Assembly: GCF_028898845.1 (NCBI RefSeq) | Contig: NZ_CP118574.1 | Coordinates: forward strand, 5,119,001 to 5,183,000 | DNA length: 64,000 bases | Direction: 5' to 3' | Origin: Streptomyces sp. WZ-12 | GTDB taxonomy: Bacteria; Actinomycetota; Actinomycetes; Streptomycetales; Streptomycetaceae | Shown: piece by piece, positions 52,562 through 60,952 of the stretch | How positions within the stretch are numbered: position 1 is the first letter of the stretch | Layout: each line of letters opens with the position of its first letter | The notes under the pieces: generated by a model | The model's input: only the letters and a program-made list of their open reading frames with translations | Databases searched by the model: none | Told to the model about the DNA's origin: nothing | Position numbers and translations under genes: made by a program

Positions 52562-54844
52562 TCAGTGGCAGATCGCAAGGGCGTCCAGCGCCACCGCGCC
52601 CTGGCCGCGGGGGAGGACGACCAGCGGATTGAGGTCCAACTCGGCCAGTTCACCGTCGAGTTCGAGGGCCATCCGCTGCACCCGCAGCACGGTCTCGACC
52701 AGCGCGTCGGTGTCGGCGGGCGGCATCCCCCGGACGCCCTCCAGGAGAGCGTGGCCGCGCAGCTCGCGGAGCATGGCGCGGGCGCGGTCCTCCCCGAAGG
52801 GCGGCACGCCCACCACGATGTCGTGCAGGACCTCCACGAGCACCCCGCCCAGGCCGACGGAGACGGTCGGCCCGAAGAGCGGGTCGGGGGTGACCCCAAC
52901 GACCATCTCGACGCCCCGCTCGACCATCTGGCAGACCAGGACGCCGTCCAGCGGCTGGTCCTCGTAGCGGGCGATGTCGGTCAGCTCGCGGTAGGCGTCG
53001 CGGACCTGACTGGCGGAGGTCAAGCCGACCTTGACGAGGCCGAGTTCGGTCTTGTGGGCGAGCTGCGGCCCGGAGCCCTTCATCACCACCGGATAGCCGA
53101 CCTGACTCGCCGCCCGGACGGCCGCGGCCGCACTGGTCACCAACTGCTCGCGCGGCACGCGGATGCCGTAGGCGCGCAGCAGTTGCTTGGCCCCGTGCTC
53201 GCTGAGCTGCTGGCCCGGTTGGAGCAGCAGCCGGGCCTTGCGGACGGCCGGGGAGGCCGCGCGCGGGGCGTCGGCGAAGGGGGAGCGGTAGTCGGCGGTG
53301 AAGCGGTGGTGGTCCAGGTAGGCGCGGACGGCGGTGATGCAGTTGGCGAAGGTGCGGAAGGTCGCGACCCGGGAGGAGCCGAGGAGGGTGCGGCGATAGG
53401 CGTCCTCGGTGCCGACCGGCGAGCCCCAGACGACGCAGACCAGCTTGTCGGTCCGCTCGGCCGCGTCCACGAGGTCCTGCGCCAGCTTGTCGCTCATGGG
53501 CGGGAAGGGGCCGGTGATCGGGCAGATCAGCACGCCGACGGCCGGGTCGGCGAGAAGCGCGTCGATGATCTTGCGGCCGCGCCAGTCGCCCACCGGGTGC
53601 CCGCCGTTGTCGATCGGGTTGGCGACGCGGAGGTAGTCGGGTATCCACTGGTGGAGTTCGGCCTGCTTGGCGTCGGAGAGGGTGGGCAGCGTCAGGCCCG
53701 CCGCGGTCGCCAGGTCGGCGAAGTGCGCACCGGTGCCGCCGGAGATCGAATAGACCGCGACGCCCTCGGCGAGGGGCTTGCGGGCCCGGGCCAGCAGCGC
53801 CGCGGTGTCCTGGAGCTCGTCCAGGCCGTCCACCCGGATCACGCCGAACTGCCGCAGCGCGGCGTCCACCACCTCGTCCGCGCCGGTGAGCTTGCCGGTG
53901 TGCGAGGCGGCGGTCCTGGCGCCGGTCTCGGTGCGGCCGACCTTGACGACGACCACCGGCACCCTGTTGCGGGCCGCGCGGTCGGCGGCGAGCAGGAAGC
54001 TGCGGCCGTCCTTGAGCCCCTCCACATACGCGGCGATCGCGCCGACCTCCGGACGGGAGGCGAAGTAGGAGAGGAAGTCGGCGGTCTCCAGATCGGCCTC
54101 GTTGCCGGTCGGTGCCCAGTGCGAGAGGCGGACGCCCAGCTCCTGGAGGGTGAAGACCGGCCGGCCCTGGTGGCCCGACTGCGTGATCAGGGCGATGGCC
54201 GGCCCTTCGAGGTCGTCGCGGAACCGCTCGAAGGCGTTGAGGTTGGTGTTCGGCCCGAGCAGCCGCAGCCCGGAGCGTGCGACCGCCTCGGCCAGCCGGG
54301 CCTGGGCGGCGGCCCCGTCCTGCCCGGTCTCGGCGAAGCCGGAGGCGAACGCGACCGCGAACTTCACCTTGGCCCGGTCCAGTTCGTCGATGACCGGCAG
54401 CGGGTCACCGACCAGCAGCACGGCGAGATCGACGGTCTCCGGCAGCGCGGCGACGCTCGGGTGGCAGGCCAGCCCGAAGACCCGCTCCCGCCCCGGATTG
54501 ACGGGGTGCAGCCGGGCGCCGACCCGCTCCGCCCAGGCGATCAACTGACGGGTGATGCCGGTGTTGGGCCGGCCCTCACGGTCCGAGGCGCCGACCACCG
54601 CCACCGACTCGGGTCGGAAGAAGCGGTCCAGGTCGGGCACGGGCGCGTGCAGCGGGCGCCCGCTGACGTCGAGGTCGGTGCCGGCCGAACCAGCCGCGCC
54701 ACCGCCGCCGTTGAGGTGCCGCGGGCCATCGGCGCCGTCGGGCTCGCTGATGCCGTGGACGGTGTGGGGTGGATGCTCCCCGCAGGCCACGACGCGGGCC
54801 GGCCGGGAGTGCGTGGTGAGGGTGCCGTGAGTCGATCCAAGCAT
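52562..54844 (-). CDS. Fused acyl-CoA synthetase (NDP-forming type) with ATP-grasp domain
   Basis: A 760-residue protein. An N-terminal CoA-binding Rossmann domain (about 50-180; SVAVVGASDREGRPNTGI), succinyl-CoA-ligase-like domains (about 190-480, with SQSGHQGRP and the phospho-His region GRTETGARTAASHTGKLTGAD) and a C-terminal ATP-grasp domain (about 520-740; YPVVMKGSGPQLAHKTELGLVKVGL). This is the ADP-forming acetate/acyl-CoA ligase layout. It may activate the acid or a released short product. No GNAT domain is seen. Start: ATG at 54844 after AGGAG; two operators lie 75-115 bp upstream. Confidence 0.88.
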   Translation of the reverse strand: MLGSTHGTLTTHSRPARVVACGEHPPHTVHGISEPDGADGPRHLNGGGGAAGSAGTDLDVSGRPLHAPVPDLDRFFRPESVAVVGASDREGRPNTGITRQLIAWAERVGARLHPVNPGRERVFGLACHPSVAALPETVDLAVLLVGDPLPVIDELDRAKVKFAVAFASGFAETGQDGAAAQARLAEAVARSGLRLLGPNTNLNAFERFRDDLEGPAIALITQSGHQGRPVFTLQELGVRLSHWAPTGNEADLETADFLSYFASRPEVGAIAAYVEGLKDGRSFLLAADRAARNRVPVVVVKVGRTETGARTAASHTGKLTGADEVVDAALRQFGVIRVDGLDELQDTAALLARARKPLAEGVAVYSISGGTGAHFADLATAAGLTLPTLSDAKQAELHQWIPDYLRVANPIDNGGHPVGDWRGRKIIDALLADPAVGVLICPITGPFPPMSDKLAQDLVDAAERTDKLVCVVWGSPVGTEDAYRRTLLGSSRVATFRTFANCITAVRAYLDHHRFTADYRSPFADAPRAASPAVRKARLLLQPGQQLSEHGAKQLLRAYGIRVPREQLVTSAAAAVRAASQVGYPVVMKGSGPQLAHKTELGLVKVGLTSASQVRDAYRELTDIARYEDQPLDGVLVCQMVERGVEMVVGVTPDPLFGPTVSVGLGGVLVEVLHDIVVGVPPFGEDRARAMLRELRGHALLEGVRGMPPADTDALVETVLRVQRMALELDGELAELDLNPLVVLPRGQGAVALDALAICH

Positions 54845-54918
54845 CGCAGACGCCCGCTCCTGTGTGACGGCTCTCGTGGACTGCGCGCCGCACCGCGCTC
54901 GGCAGCGGCCAATCGCTG

Positions 54919-54935
54919 GCTGACGCTCAGTCAGA
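54919..54935. promoter_or_regulatory. Palindromic operator, copy 5 (weak)
   Basis: GCTGACG-CTC-AGTCAGA; 5 of 7 arm positions pair. It is 24 bp centre-to-centre from copy 6, so a dimer-of-dimers arrangement is possible. Confidence 0.65.
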
Positions 54936-54942
54936 TTACTGA

Positions 54943-54959
54943 ACTGACGGCGCGTCAGG
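54943..54959. promoter_or_regulatory. Palindromic operator, copy 6
   Basis: ACTGACG-GCG-CGTCAGG, with a perfect 6-bp CTGACG/CGTCAG core, upstream of the fused CoA-ligase gene. Confidence 0.8.
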
Positions 54960-55056
54960 AATGGTTGTGCGCGGTAAAGGTTGGCGGACAAGTGGTGCGC
55001 TCCCCCTCCGCCCCCTTGCGGTCACGGCCCGCCATCGGCTGGACTGAACGCCAGAA

Positions 55057-55073
55057 ACTGACGCAACGTCAGA
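55057..55073. promoter_or_regulatory. Palindromic operator, copy 7
   Basis: ACTGACG-CAA-CGTCAGA, perfect 6-bp core. It lies on the side of the rightward DUF35 gene, about 280 bp before its start. The 278 bp between (55074-55351) hold a repeated GTGCCGTA motif at the left and no supported ORF. Confidence 0.8.
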
Positions 55074-55351
55074 ACTTGATAGTGCCGTAGTGCCGTAGTG
55101 CTGTGGCGCCGTAGGACGGGAGCGCGGAAGCGCAGGCGTACGGAAGCCCGGAAGCACAGGACCGCAGGGGTGCCGAAACGCGGGTGCGCAGCGGAGCATG
55201 GGTCGCTTCCAGGCAACCCGGGGCCCGGCGCGACGGCAAGGCGGAAACGGGCCAGCGGGCGCGCCGGGTGGAACCGGCCCGGCCCGGCCTGGCGCGGCGC
55301 ACGGGACATGGCAACGCGGGCCAACCGGCCCGGTGGTGGAGGTGGGTGCGG

Positions 55352-55846
55352 ATGACGACGCGGGACACGGCGCACGACAAGGGCACCGCGGGGCGGGCCG
55401 CGGCACGGTTCGATCTTCCGGAGGTGGACGCCTTCACCCGGCCGTACTGGGAGGCGGCGGCCGAGGGGCGGTTGCTGCTGCGCCGGTGCCGGGCCGAGGG
55501 GTGCGGGGTGGCGCACCACTACCCGCGCGAGTTCTGCCCGTACTGCTGGAGCGAGGACGTCGCCTGGGAGCCGGCCTCCGGCCGTGCCGTCCTCTACACC
55601 TGGTCCGTCGTGCACCGCAATGACCTGCCACCCTTCGGCGCCCGCGTCCCCTACGTCGCGGCCGTCGTCGAACTCGCCGAAGGGCCCCGGATGATGACCG
55701 AGGTGACCGACTGCGCGGAGTCCGAGCTGCGCATCGGGATGCCGCTCAGGGTGCACTTCCGCACCGAGCGACACCCCGACGCGACCGGCGACACCCCGGA
55801 CCCGGCGGGCGCCGACCACGCGATACCGGTGTTCCGCCCGGTGTGA
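55352..55846 (+). CDS. DUF35 Zn-ribbon/OB-fold protein (acyl-CoA-associated)
   Basis: A 164-residue protein with a rubredoxin-like zinc ribbon (C-x4-C in CRAEGCG and C-x2-C in FCPYC, residues about 48-72) followed by an OB-fold (VLYTWSVVHR, YVAAVVELAEGPRMMTEV). These proteins bind and help a thiolase-fold partner; with Ltp2-type proteins they form the aldolase that removes steroid side chains. The thiolase-like gene encoded at 56775 is the obvious partner. GGAGGTGG 8 nt before the ATG fixes the start. The long leader and the operator at 55057 are unusual. Confidence 0.9.
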   Translation: MTTRDTAHDKGTAGRAAARFDLPEVDAFTRPYWEAAAEGRLLLRRCRAEGCGVAHHYPREFCPYCWSEDVAWEPASGRAVLYTWSVVHRNDLPPFGARVPYVAAVVELAEGPRMMTEVTDCAESELRIGMPLRVHFRTERHPDATGDTPDPAGADHAIPVFRPV

Positions 55847-55975
55847 CAGCCCTCGGTTTCGCGATCCTGGCCACCGTCCCCGAAGGCTCCCGTCACCCCT
55901 CGAAGGGGGACGTGGGACCGCACCTCATGTACCGGCGGCTGGAGCGCCGACCGGCACAGCGCCGCCGCCCCCGGC

Positions 55976-56707
55976 TCACGGCCAGAGCAACTCCCGCTCC
56001 CAACCACCGCCGGTCCGGCGGTAGGTGAGCCGGACATGCTGGCGCCGATGCTGATCGCCCTGGAAGAACTCGACCTCGTCGGCGTCGAGTACGTACAGCG
56101 TCCAGCTCGGGACCGGCGCGTCCGGTTCGCGGCGGGCGCGCTCCCAGGCGGCGTCCGCGGCGCGCGCCATCTCCGCGGCGGAGCCGAGCACCTGGCTCTG
56201 CCGGCCCACCAGGGCGGCGGCCAGCGCGCCGGTGGAGCGGTGGTGCAGATCGGCCGCGCTCTCCTCCGGGCCGGCCGCGGTCACCGTGCCCCGGACCCGC
56301 ACCTGGCGGCCGACCGCCGCCCAGTAGAAGGCGAGCGCGGCCCGAGGACGGGCGGCCAGCTCGCGGCCCTTGCGGCTGTCGCGGTGGGTGCCGAAGTGCC
56401 AGCCGCGCGCGTCGGCGTCGTGCAGCATCACGATGCGCACGGACGGGTCGCCGGCCGCGTCCGCCGTGGCCAGGGACATGGTGTGCGGCTCGGGGACGCC
56501 GGCCTCGGCGGCCTCGCGCAGCCACCGCCGGAACAGCGGCAGCGGCTCGGCGGGCGCCCGCTCCGCCGCGAACGCCGGCAACTCGCCCTCCCAGACCCGC
56601 AGCCCGCGCAACAGCTCCCGAAAGGCCCGGGCCTCGTCGTCGGCGCCTCGGTGGTCGTCGGGTTCCGGAGCGCCCCCATCGGCGCGGTGATCCATATGTG
56701 CGGCCAT
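55976..56707 (-). CDS. Pyridoxamine 5'-phosphate oxidase-like flavoprotein
   Basis: A 243-residue PNPOx-family protein. The FMN-binding segment SVRIVMLHDADARGWHFGTHRDSRKGREL, the RPRAALAFYW core and the C-terminal dimerisation domain ending with VEFFQGDQHRRQHVRLTYRR follow PdxH closely, so it could still make PLP. Set behind the thiolase-like gene (67 bp, same strand), it may instead reduce or oxidise a pathway intermediate. The first 20 residues are polar and disordered. ATG start at 56707. Confidence 0.85.
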   Translation of the reverse strand: MAAHMDHRADGGAPEPDDHRGADDEARAFRELLRGLRVWEGELPAFAAERAPAEPLPLFRRWLREAAEAGVPEPHTMSLATADAAGDPSVRIVMLHDADARGWHFGTHRDSRKGRELAARPRAALAFYWAAVGRQVRVRGTVTAAGPEESAADLHHRSTGALAAALVGRQSQVLGSAAEMARAADAAWERARREPDAPVPSWTLYVLDADEVEFFQGDQHRRQHVRLTYRRTGGGWERELLWP

Positions 56708-56774
56708 GCCGGGCAGCCTACGCGCGGCCGTCGCGCCCCGAACCGCGGCCGCCGCCCGTGCAGGCGCCGCCGCC

Positions 56775-57965
56775 CTACCCCCGTCCCAGCACCACCGTCC
56801 CCGACGAGCAGAACCACCCGCCGGTCCCGGACGCGACCGCGAGCCGGGGCAGCGCGCCGCCCGCCTTGTGGACCTGGCGGCCCGGGCCGGCCTCGCCGCG
56901 GAGCTGCCGCACCGCCTCGACCAGCAGGAACAGCCCCCGCATCCCGGGATGGCAGGCGGCCAGCCCGCCGCCGTCGGTGTTGACCGGCAACGCGCCGTCC
57001 CGCAGCAGCCGCCCCTTCTCGACGAACGCCCCGCCCTCCCCCTTGGCGCAGAAGCCCAGGTCCTCCAGTGTCACCAGGGTCATATAGGTGAAGGCGTCGT
57101 AGATCTCCGCGAGGTCGATCTCCGCGGGCCGGACGCCGGCGCGCGCGAAGGCGAGCCGGCCGGATACGGCGGCCGGGGAGACGGTGAAGTCGTCCCACTC
57201 CGACATGGTGGTGTGCGAGACGGCGGTGCCCGAACCGAGCACCCAGACCGGGCGTTTGGCGAGGTCGGGCACGTAGTCCTCGGCGACGAGCAGCACCGCG
57301 CAGCCGCCGTCGGAGCGGATGCAGCAGTGCAGCTTGGTGAACGGGTCGGCGATCATCGGCCCGGCCAGCACCTCGTCCACGGTGATCGGCTCGCGGTACA
57401 TGGCGTCCGGGTTGGTGGCCGCGTTCGCCCGCGCCTGGACGGCCACCTGGGCCAGTTGCTCCAGGGTGGTCCCGTACTGGTGCTGGTGGCGGCGGGCGGC
57501 CATGGCGTACTTGGCGATCAGGGTGTGCCCGTAGGGGACCTCGAACTGGAGCGGGCCGCGGGCGCCGAAGGAGAGGTTGGCGGTGCGCCGCCGGGCCTTG
57601 ATGTCGGCGCGGGCGGTGGAGCCGTAGACCAGGAGAACGGCGTTGGCGTGCCCGGCCGCGATCGCGTCGGCGGCGTGCGCGGCCATCACCTCCCAGGTGG
57701 CGCCGCCCACCGAGGTGGAGTCCACCCAGGTGGGGCGCAGCCCCAGATATTCCGCGACCTCGACGGGGGCGAGGGTGCCGAGCCCGGCCGAGGCGAAGCC
57801 GTCGATCACCGACCGGTCGAGCCCGGAGTCGGCGAGCGCCCGCCGGGCGGCCTGCGCATGCAGGGCATACGGGGTGGCCTCGTCCACCCGCCCGCAGTCC
57901 GCCAACGCGACTCCGGCGACGGCGACTTTGCGGTTCCGTGCGGGGGCCTCTGGCGTCAGCGACAT
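56775..57965 (-). CDS. Thiolase-fold protein, lipid-transfer/Ltp2-like, probable aldolase subunit
   Basis: A 396-residue SCP2-thiolase-family protein. The position of the acylated Cys (usually in a xCASG loop) reads STSVGGA at 84-90, with no Cys; the GGGLAACHPGMRG motif with His is kept, as are EIYDAFTYM and a late Cys in WFCSSG. Loss of the nucleophile with retention of the Tyr-rich motif is what distinguishes Ltp2-type retro-aldolases from true thiolases. It starts at ATG 57965, 3 bp from an operator, and faces away from ACAD4. Its likely partner is the DUF35 protein at 55352. Confidence 0.88.
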   Translation of the reverse strand: MSLTPEAPARNRKVAVAGVALADCGRVDEATPYALHAQAARRALADSGLDRSVIDGFASAGLGTLAPVEVAEYLGLRPTWVDSTSVGGATWEVMAAHAADAIAAGHANAVLLVYGSTARADIKARRRTANLSFGARGPLQFEVPYGHTLIAKYAMAARRHQHQYGTTLEQLAQVAVQARANAATNPDAMYREPITVDEVLAGPMIADPFTKLHCCIRSDGGCAVLLVAEDYVPDLAKRPVWVLGSGTAVSHTTMSEWDDFTVSPAAVSGRLAFARAGVRPAEIDLAEIYDAFTYMTLVTLEDLGFCAKGEGGAFVEKGRLLRDGALPVNTDGGGLAACHPGMRGLFLLVEAVRQLRGEAGPGRQVHKAGGALPRLAVASGTGGWFCSSGTVVLGRG

Positions 57966-57968
57966 GAA

Positions 57969-57985
57969 TCTGACGGTACATCAGA
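57969..57985. promoter_or_regulatory. Palindromic operator, copy 8
   Basis: TCTGACG-GTA-CATCAGA, one mismatch, immediately before the thiolase-like start, so repression would block a nearly leaderless message. Confidence 0.85.
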
Positions 57986-58100
57986 TACGGTTGGGCGGGC
58001 AGGGGTGAGCGGACGGCCCGAGGGTCGGACGGTCGGCACCAGGCGGCGAGGGGGGCTCGCCGTCCACCCCTCTCTAGGAAACTCCGTTCCCCAGCCCTAA

Positions 58101-58117
58101 TATGACGCTCCGTCAGA
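58101..58117. promoter_or_regulatory. Palindromic operator, copy 9
   Basis: TATGACG-CTC-CGTCAGA, one mismatch, on the ACAD4 side of the divergent promoter region. Confidence 0.82.
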
Positions 58118-58260
58118 TCATGCAGGCTGTGAAGCCAGCGACGCCGGTGAATCCAGTGCGACCAGTTCAATGAGTTCAACGAGTTCGGCCAGTGAAGCCG
58201 GCGTGACCGGAGCCCGTCCGGCCGGACGGGCGTCGCCGCACGGTCGGGAGGAGCCCGCCG

Positions 58261-59541
58261 ATGGATGCCGCGTTCACCGAGGAACAGGACGAGATCCGCC
58301 GCACCCTGCGCGCACTGCTGCGCAAGCGCTGCGGCCCGGACGAGGTCAAGGCGGCCGTCCGCACCCCGGCGGGCTACGACGAGGAGCTGTGGCACCGGCT
58401 CGCCCGACAGCTCGGACTGCCCGGCCTCGCCCTGCCCGCCGCGTACGGCGGCGCCGGCTGCGGACCCACCGAACTCGCCCTGGCCTGCGAGGAGACCGGC
58501 CGCGCCGTGCTCCCCGCGCCGCTGGTCGGCACCGCCGTACTGGCCGCGCCACTGATCCTGGCGCTGGGCGGGGAGCGCCGTCGCGCCGAGCTGCTACCGG
58601 CCCTGGCCGCCGGGGAGTTGACCGCCGCCCTCGTCGTACCGGGCGGGCAGTTGGCCACCGCGCTGGCGCTGACCGGGCCCAACGACGGCGACTGGGCCGG
58701 TGGCGGCCGGGCCGGCGGCATCCAGGCGCGACGGGCGGGCTCCGGATGGCGGCTCTACGGGGAGGCCGCGCAGGTCCTCGACGGGCACACCGCGGACGTG
58801 CTGGTGGTCGCCGCGCACACCGGCGGCTTCGCCCGCAGCCGGACCCTGCTCTTCGCCGTACGGGCGAAGGGGCCGGACGGCGCGGAGGCGCCGGGGCTGC
58901 TGCGGACCCGGCAGACCGCCATGGACGAGACCCGGCCGCAGGCCCGCGTCGAACTCCGGGACGTCGCGGCCGAGTTGTTGGGCGAGGAGTCGTTCGGGGA
59001 GGACGGCGCCGCGGGCGCGGTGGTCGCGGCGCTGGCCGCCACGGGGGCGACGGCGGCCGCGTGCCTGGCGGCCGAGGCGGTCGGCGCGGCCGATGCGGCG
59101 CTGTCCCGCACGGTCGACTACGTCAAGGAGCGGACCCAGTTCGGCCGGCCGATCGGCGCGTTCCAGGCCGTGCAGCACCGGCTCGCCGACCTCTACGTCG
59201 AGGTGCAGGCGGCCCGTTCGGCGGCGTACTACGCGGCCTGGGCGGCGGGCGGCGGGCGGCCCGAGCCCGGGGCGGGGGCGCTGGCGCTGGCCCAGGGGCT
59301 GTCGGCGCTGCGCGCGGTGGCCGCCGAGGCCGTGCAACTGCACGGCGGCATCGGCTTCACCTGGGAGCACGCCGCGCACCTCTACTTCAAACGGGCCGCC
59401 TGCGACGAGCTGTTGTGGGGTCCGGTGCACCGGCTGCGGGCCCGGGCGGCGGAGCAGGCGGGCCTGTTCGGAGCCGGGGAAAACGGGACGGGCGCGGACG
59501 CCCCCGCCGTTCCGGGCGCGCGAGCGGCGGTCGGTGCCTGA
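58261..59541 (+). CDS. Acyl-CoA dehydrogenase 4
   Basis: A 426-residue ACAD-family protein. The N-terminal helical domain (FTEEQDEIRRTLRALL), YVKERTQFGRPIGAFQAVQHRLADLY and the LHGGIGFTWEHAAHLYFKRA ending are of the same subtype as ACAD2, but the middle domain is longer and contains an Ala/Gly-rich insert near residue 150. It has a 25-residue disordered C-terminus. ATG start at 58261 with GGAGGAG about 10 nt upstream. It may pair with ACAD3 or another full-length subunit. The stop overlaps the next start (TGATG). Confidence 0.88.
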   Translation: MDAAFTEEQDEIRRTLRALLRKRCGPDEVKAAVRTPAGYDEELWHRLARQLGLPGLALPAAYGGAGCGPTELALACEETGRAVLPAPLVGTAVLAAPLILALGGERRRAELLPALAAGELTAALVVPGGQLATALALTGPNDGDWAGGGRAGGIQARRAGSGWRLYGEAAQVLDGHTADVLVVAAHTGGFARSRTLLFAVRAKGPDGAEAPGLLRTRQTAMDETRPQARVELRDVAAELLGEESFGEDGAAGAVVAALAATGATAAACLAAEAVGAADAALSRTVDYVKERTQFGRPIGAFQAVQHRLADLYVEVQAARSAAYYAAWAAGGGRPEPGAGALALAQGLSALRAVAAEAVQLHGGIGFTWEHAAHLYFKRAACDELLWGPVHRLRARAAEQAGLFGAGENGTGADAPAVPGARAAVGA

Positions 59542-60011
59542 TGGGCCGCGGCGTGCACCTGGTGCAGAAGCTCTCCACGACCCGGGCGTTCGCGCGGCTG
59601 GCACCGCACCTCATCCCGGCGCTGGACCGCGCCGTCCACCGGATGTCGGGCGGGAAGGCGCTGCTCAGCACCCGGATGCTGCCCGGCGTCGTGCTCACCA
59701 CCACCGGCGCCCGGAGCGGGCTGCCGCGGCGTACCCCACTGTCCTGCGTGCCGCAGGACGACGGCGGTTGGCTGGTGGTCGGCAGCAACTTCGGCCGGCC
59801 GGGGCACCCGTCCTGGACCGCTAACCTGCTCAAGAACCCGGAGGCGGAGGTGAGTTGGCGCGGCCGGGACATTCCGGTGCGGGCCCGGCTGCTGGCCGGG
59901 GCGGAGCGGGAGCGGGCCTGGCGGGCGGCGCTGGCGTTCTGGCCGCCGTACGCGGCCTATCAGGCGCGGGTGGAACGGGAGATCCGACTGTTCCGGTTGG
60001 ACCGGCGCTGA
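59541..60011 (+). CDS. F420-dependent nitroreductase-family protein (Ddn/DUF385)
   Basis: A 156-residue split-barrel protein of the deazaflavin-dependent nitroreductase family. VVLTTTGARSGLPRRTPL, GWLVVGSNFGRPGHPSWTANLLKNPEAEVSWRG are the family's F420-binding and substrate segments. Known relatives use F420H2 to reduce quinones or unsaturated carbonyls, so here it could reduce an enone intermediate or protect against quinones. It is translationally coupled to ACAD4 and closes that operon with a hairpin. Confidence 0.9.
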   Translation: MGRGVHLVQKLSTTRAFARLAPHLIPALDRAVHRMSGGKALLSTRMLPGVVLTTTGARSGLPRRTPLSCVPQDDGGWLVVGSNFGRPGHPSWTANLLKNPEAEVSWRGRDIPVRARLLAGAERERAWRAALAFWPPYAAYQARVEREIRLFRLDRR

Positions 60012-60052
60012 CCTGAACAGGCACCGGGGAGGCACCGAAACGCCCGCTCAAC

Positions 60053-60089
60053 GGGCGCCGTACCGCCCCTGAAGAGGGGCTCGGCGCCC
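60053..60089 (+). terminator. Terminator of the ACAD4-nitroreductase operon
   Basis: GGGCGCCG/CGGCGCCC outer stem with an inner GCCCCT/AGGGGC stem, 42 bp after the stop. Confidence 0.7.
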
Positions 60090-60304
60090 ACCGCGCGGGC
60101 GTTCACGGCTATGGCAGGACGGACACGGGACGGAGGGCGAACTGCCCCGGAAATCCCGGGACATGGGGGAAGGTGAGACCTCCCCGGCGGCAGCGGCGCG
60201 GCGTCGTTGCGCGCGCCCGGCGCGATGGTGCCGGCGGTGCGGCGAGCCCGGTGGCGGACGGTCCCGGCGCGGACCCCTGGGGTCCGGATACCCGGGGAGG
60301 CCGG

Positions 60305-60952
60305 CTACTTGGTGGGCTTCTTGCCGGTGATGCCGAAGTGCACCAGCAGCGCCAGGTTGGGCTTCAGCTCGGCCTGCTTGACGCCCCAGCTCTGGAAGCC
60401 CTTCTGGTGGCCGGCGACCGCCGCGAGCATGGCGACGAGGGAACCGGCGATCGCCGCGGCGCTCACGTCCTTGTCGACCTTGTTCTTGCTCTGGAGCTCC
60501 TGGATCGACTCCGTAAGGGAGTTGGTGACCGCGTTGAGGATCTTCATGCGGATCTTGTAGAACCGCTTGTCGCCCTCGGCGGCGCCCAGGTCGACGACGC
60601 GCAGGATCGCGTCGTGCTTGCGCCAGAAGGAGAGGAAGCCGTCGACCAGTTCCTCGGCCGCCTGCCAACCGGACTTGCCCACCCACGAGCGTCCGGCGAC
60701 CAGATCGGTCAGGCTCGCGCCCTCTTTCGCCATCTCTTCGGCGATTTCGAGGACCGCACCTTCAACGTCCGGGAAGTACTGGTAGAACGTCGCGGGGGAA
60801 GTGCCCGCTTTTCGGGCCACATCGATGACTTTGACGTCCCGGTAGGGGGACGAACTGAGCATTTCGCTGAGGCAGTCGAGGAGCTTTTGCCGCGTCGCCT
60901 GTCCGCGGCGGCCGGCAACTCTGCCGTCGACGGTTCGAACTTGTCCTGTCAT
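60305..60952 (-). CDS. TetR-family regulator, presumed controller of the catabolic island
   Basis: A 215-residue TetR protein. The N-terminal three-helix DNA-binding domain (about 18-65) has TRQKLLDCLSEML, VIDVARKAGTSPATFYQYFPDVEGAVLEI; the recognition helix is SPATFYQYF. The rest is an all-helical ligand domain rich in Lys and hydrophobics. It is the only TetR gene in the accessory part and lies at its end. A lone CGTCAG half-site sits at 60955-60960 directly before its own ATG, with a poorly matching left arm, so autoregulation is possible but weak. Ligand is probably an acyl-CoA intermediate (inference). Confidence 0.88.
   Translation of the reverse strand: MTGQVRTVDGRVAGRRGQATRQKLLDCLSEMLSSSPYRDVKVIDVARKAGTSPATFYQYFPDVEGAVLEIAEEMAKEGASLTDLVAGRSWVGKSGWQAAEELVDGFLSFWRKHDAILRVVDLGAAEGDKRFYKIRMKILNAVTNSLTESIQELQSKNKVDKDVSAAAIAGSLVAMLAAVAGHQKGFQSWGVKQAELKPNLALLVHFGITGKKPTK

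Noticed and set aside
55098..55355. 85-codon frame before the DUF35 gene
   Set aside because: Arg/Gly/Pro-rich with repeats and no ribosome site; more likely untranslated leader.
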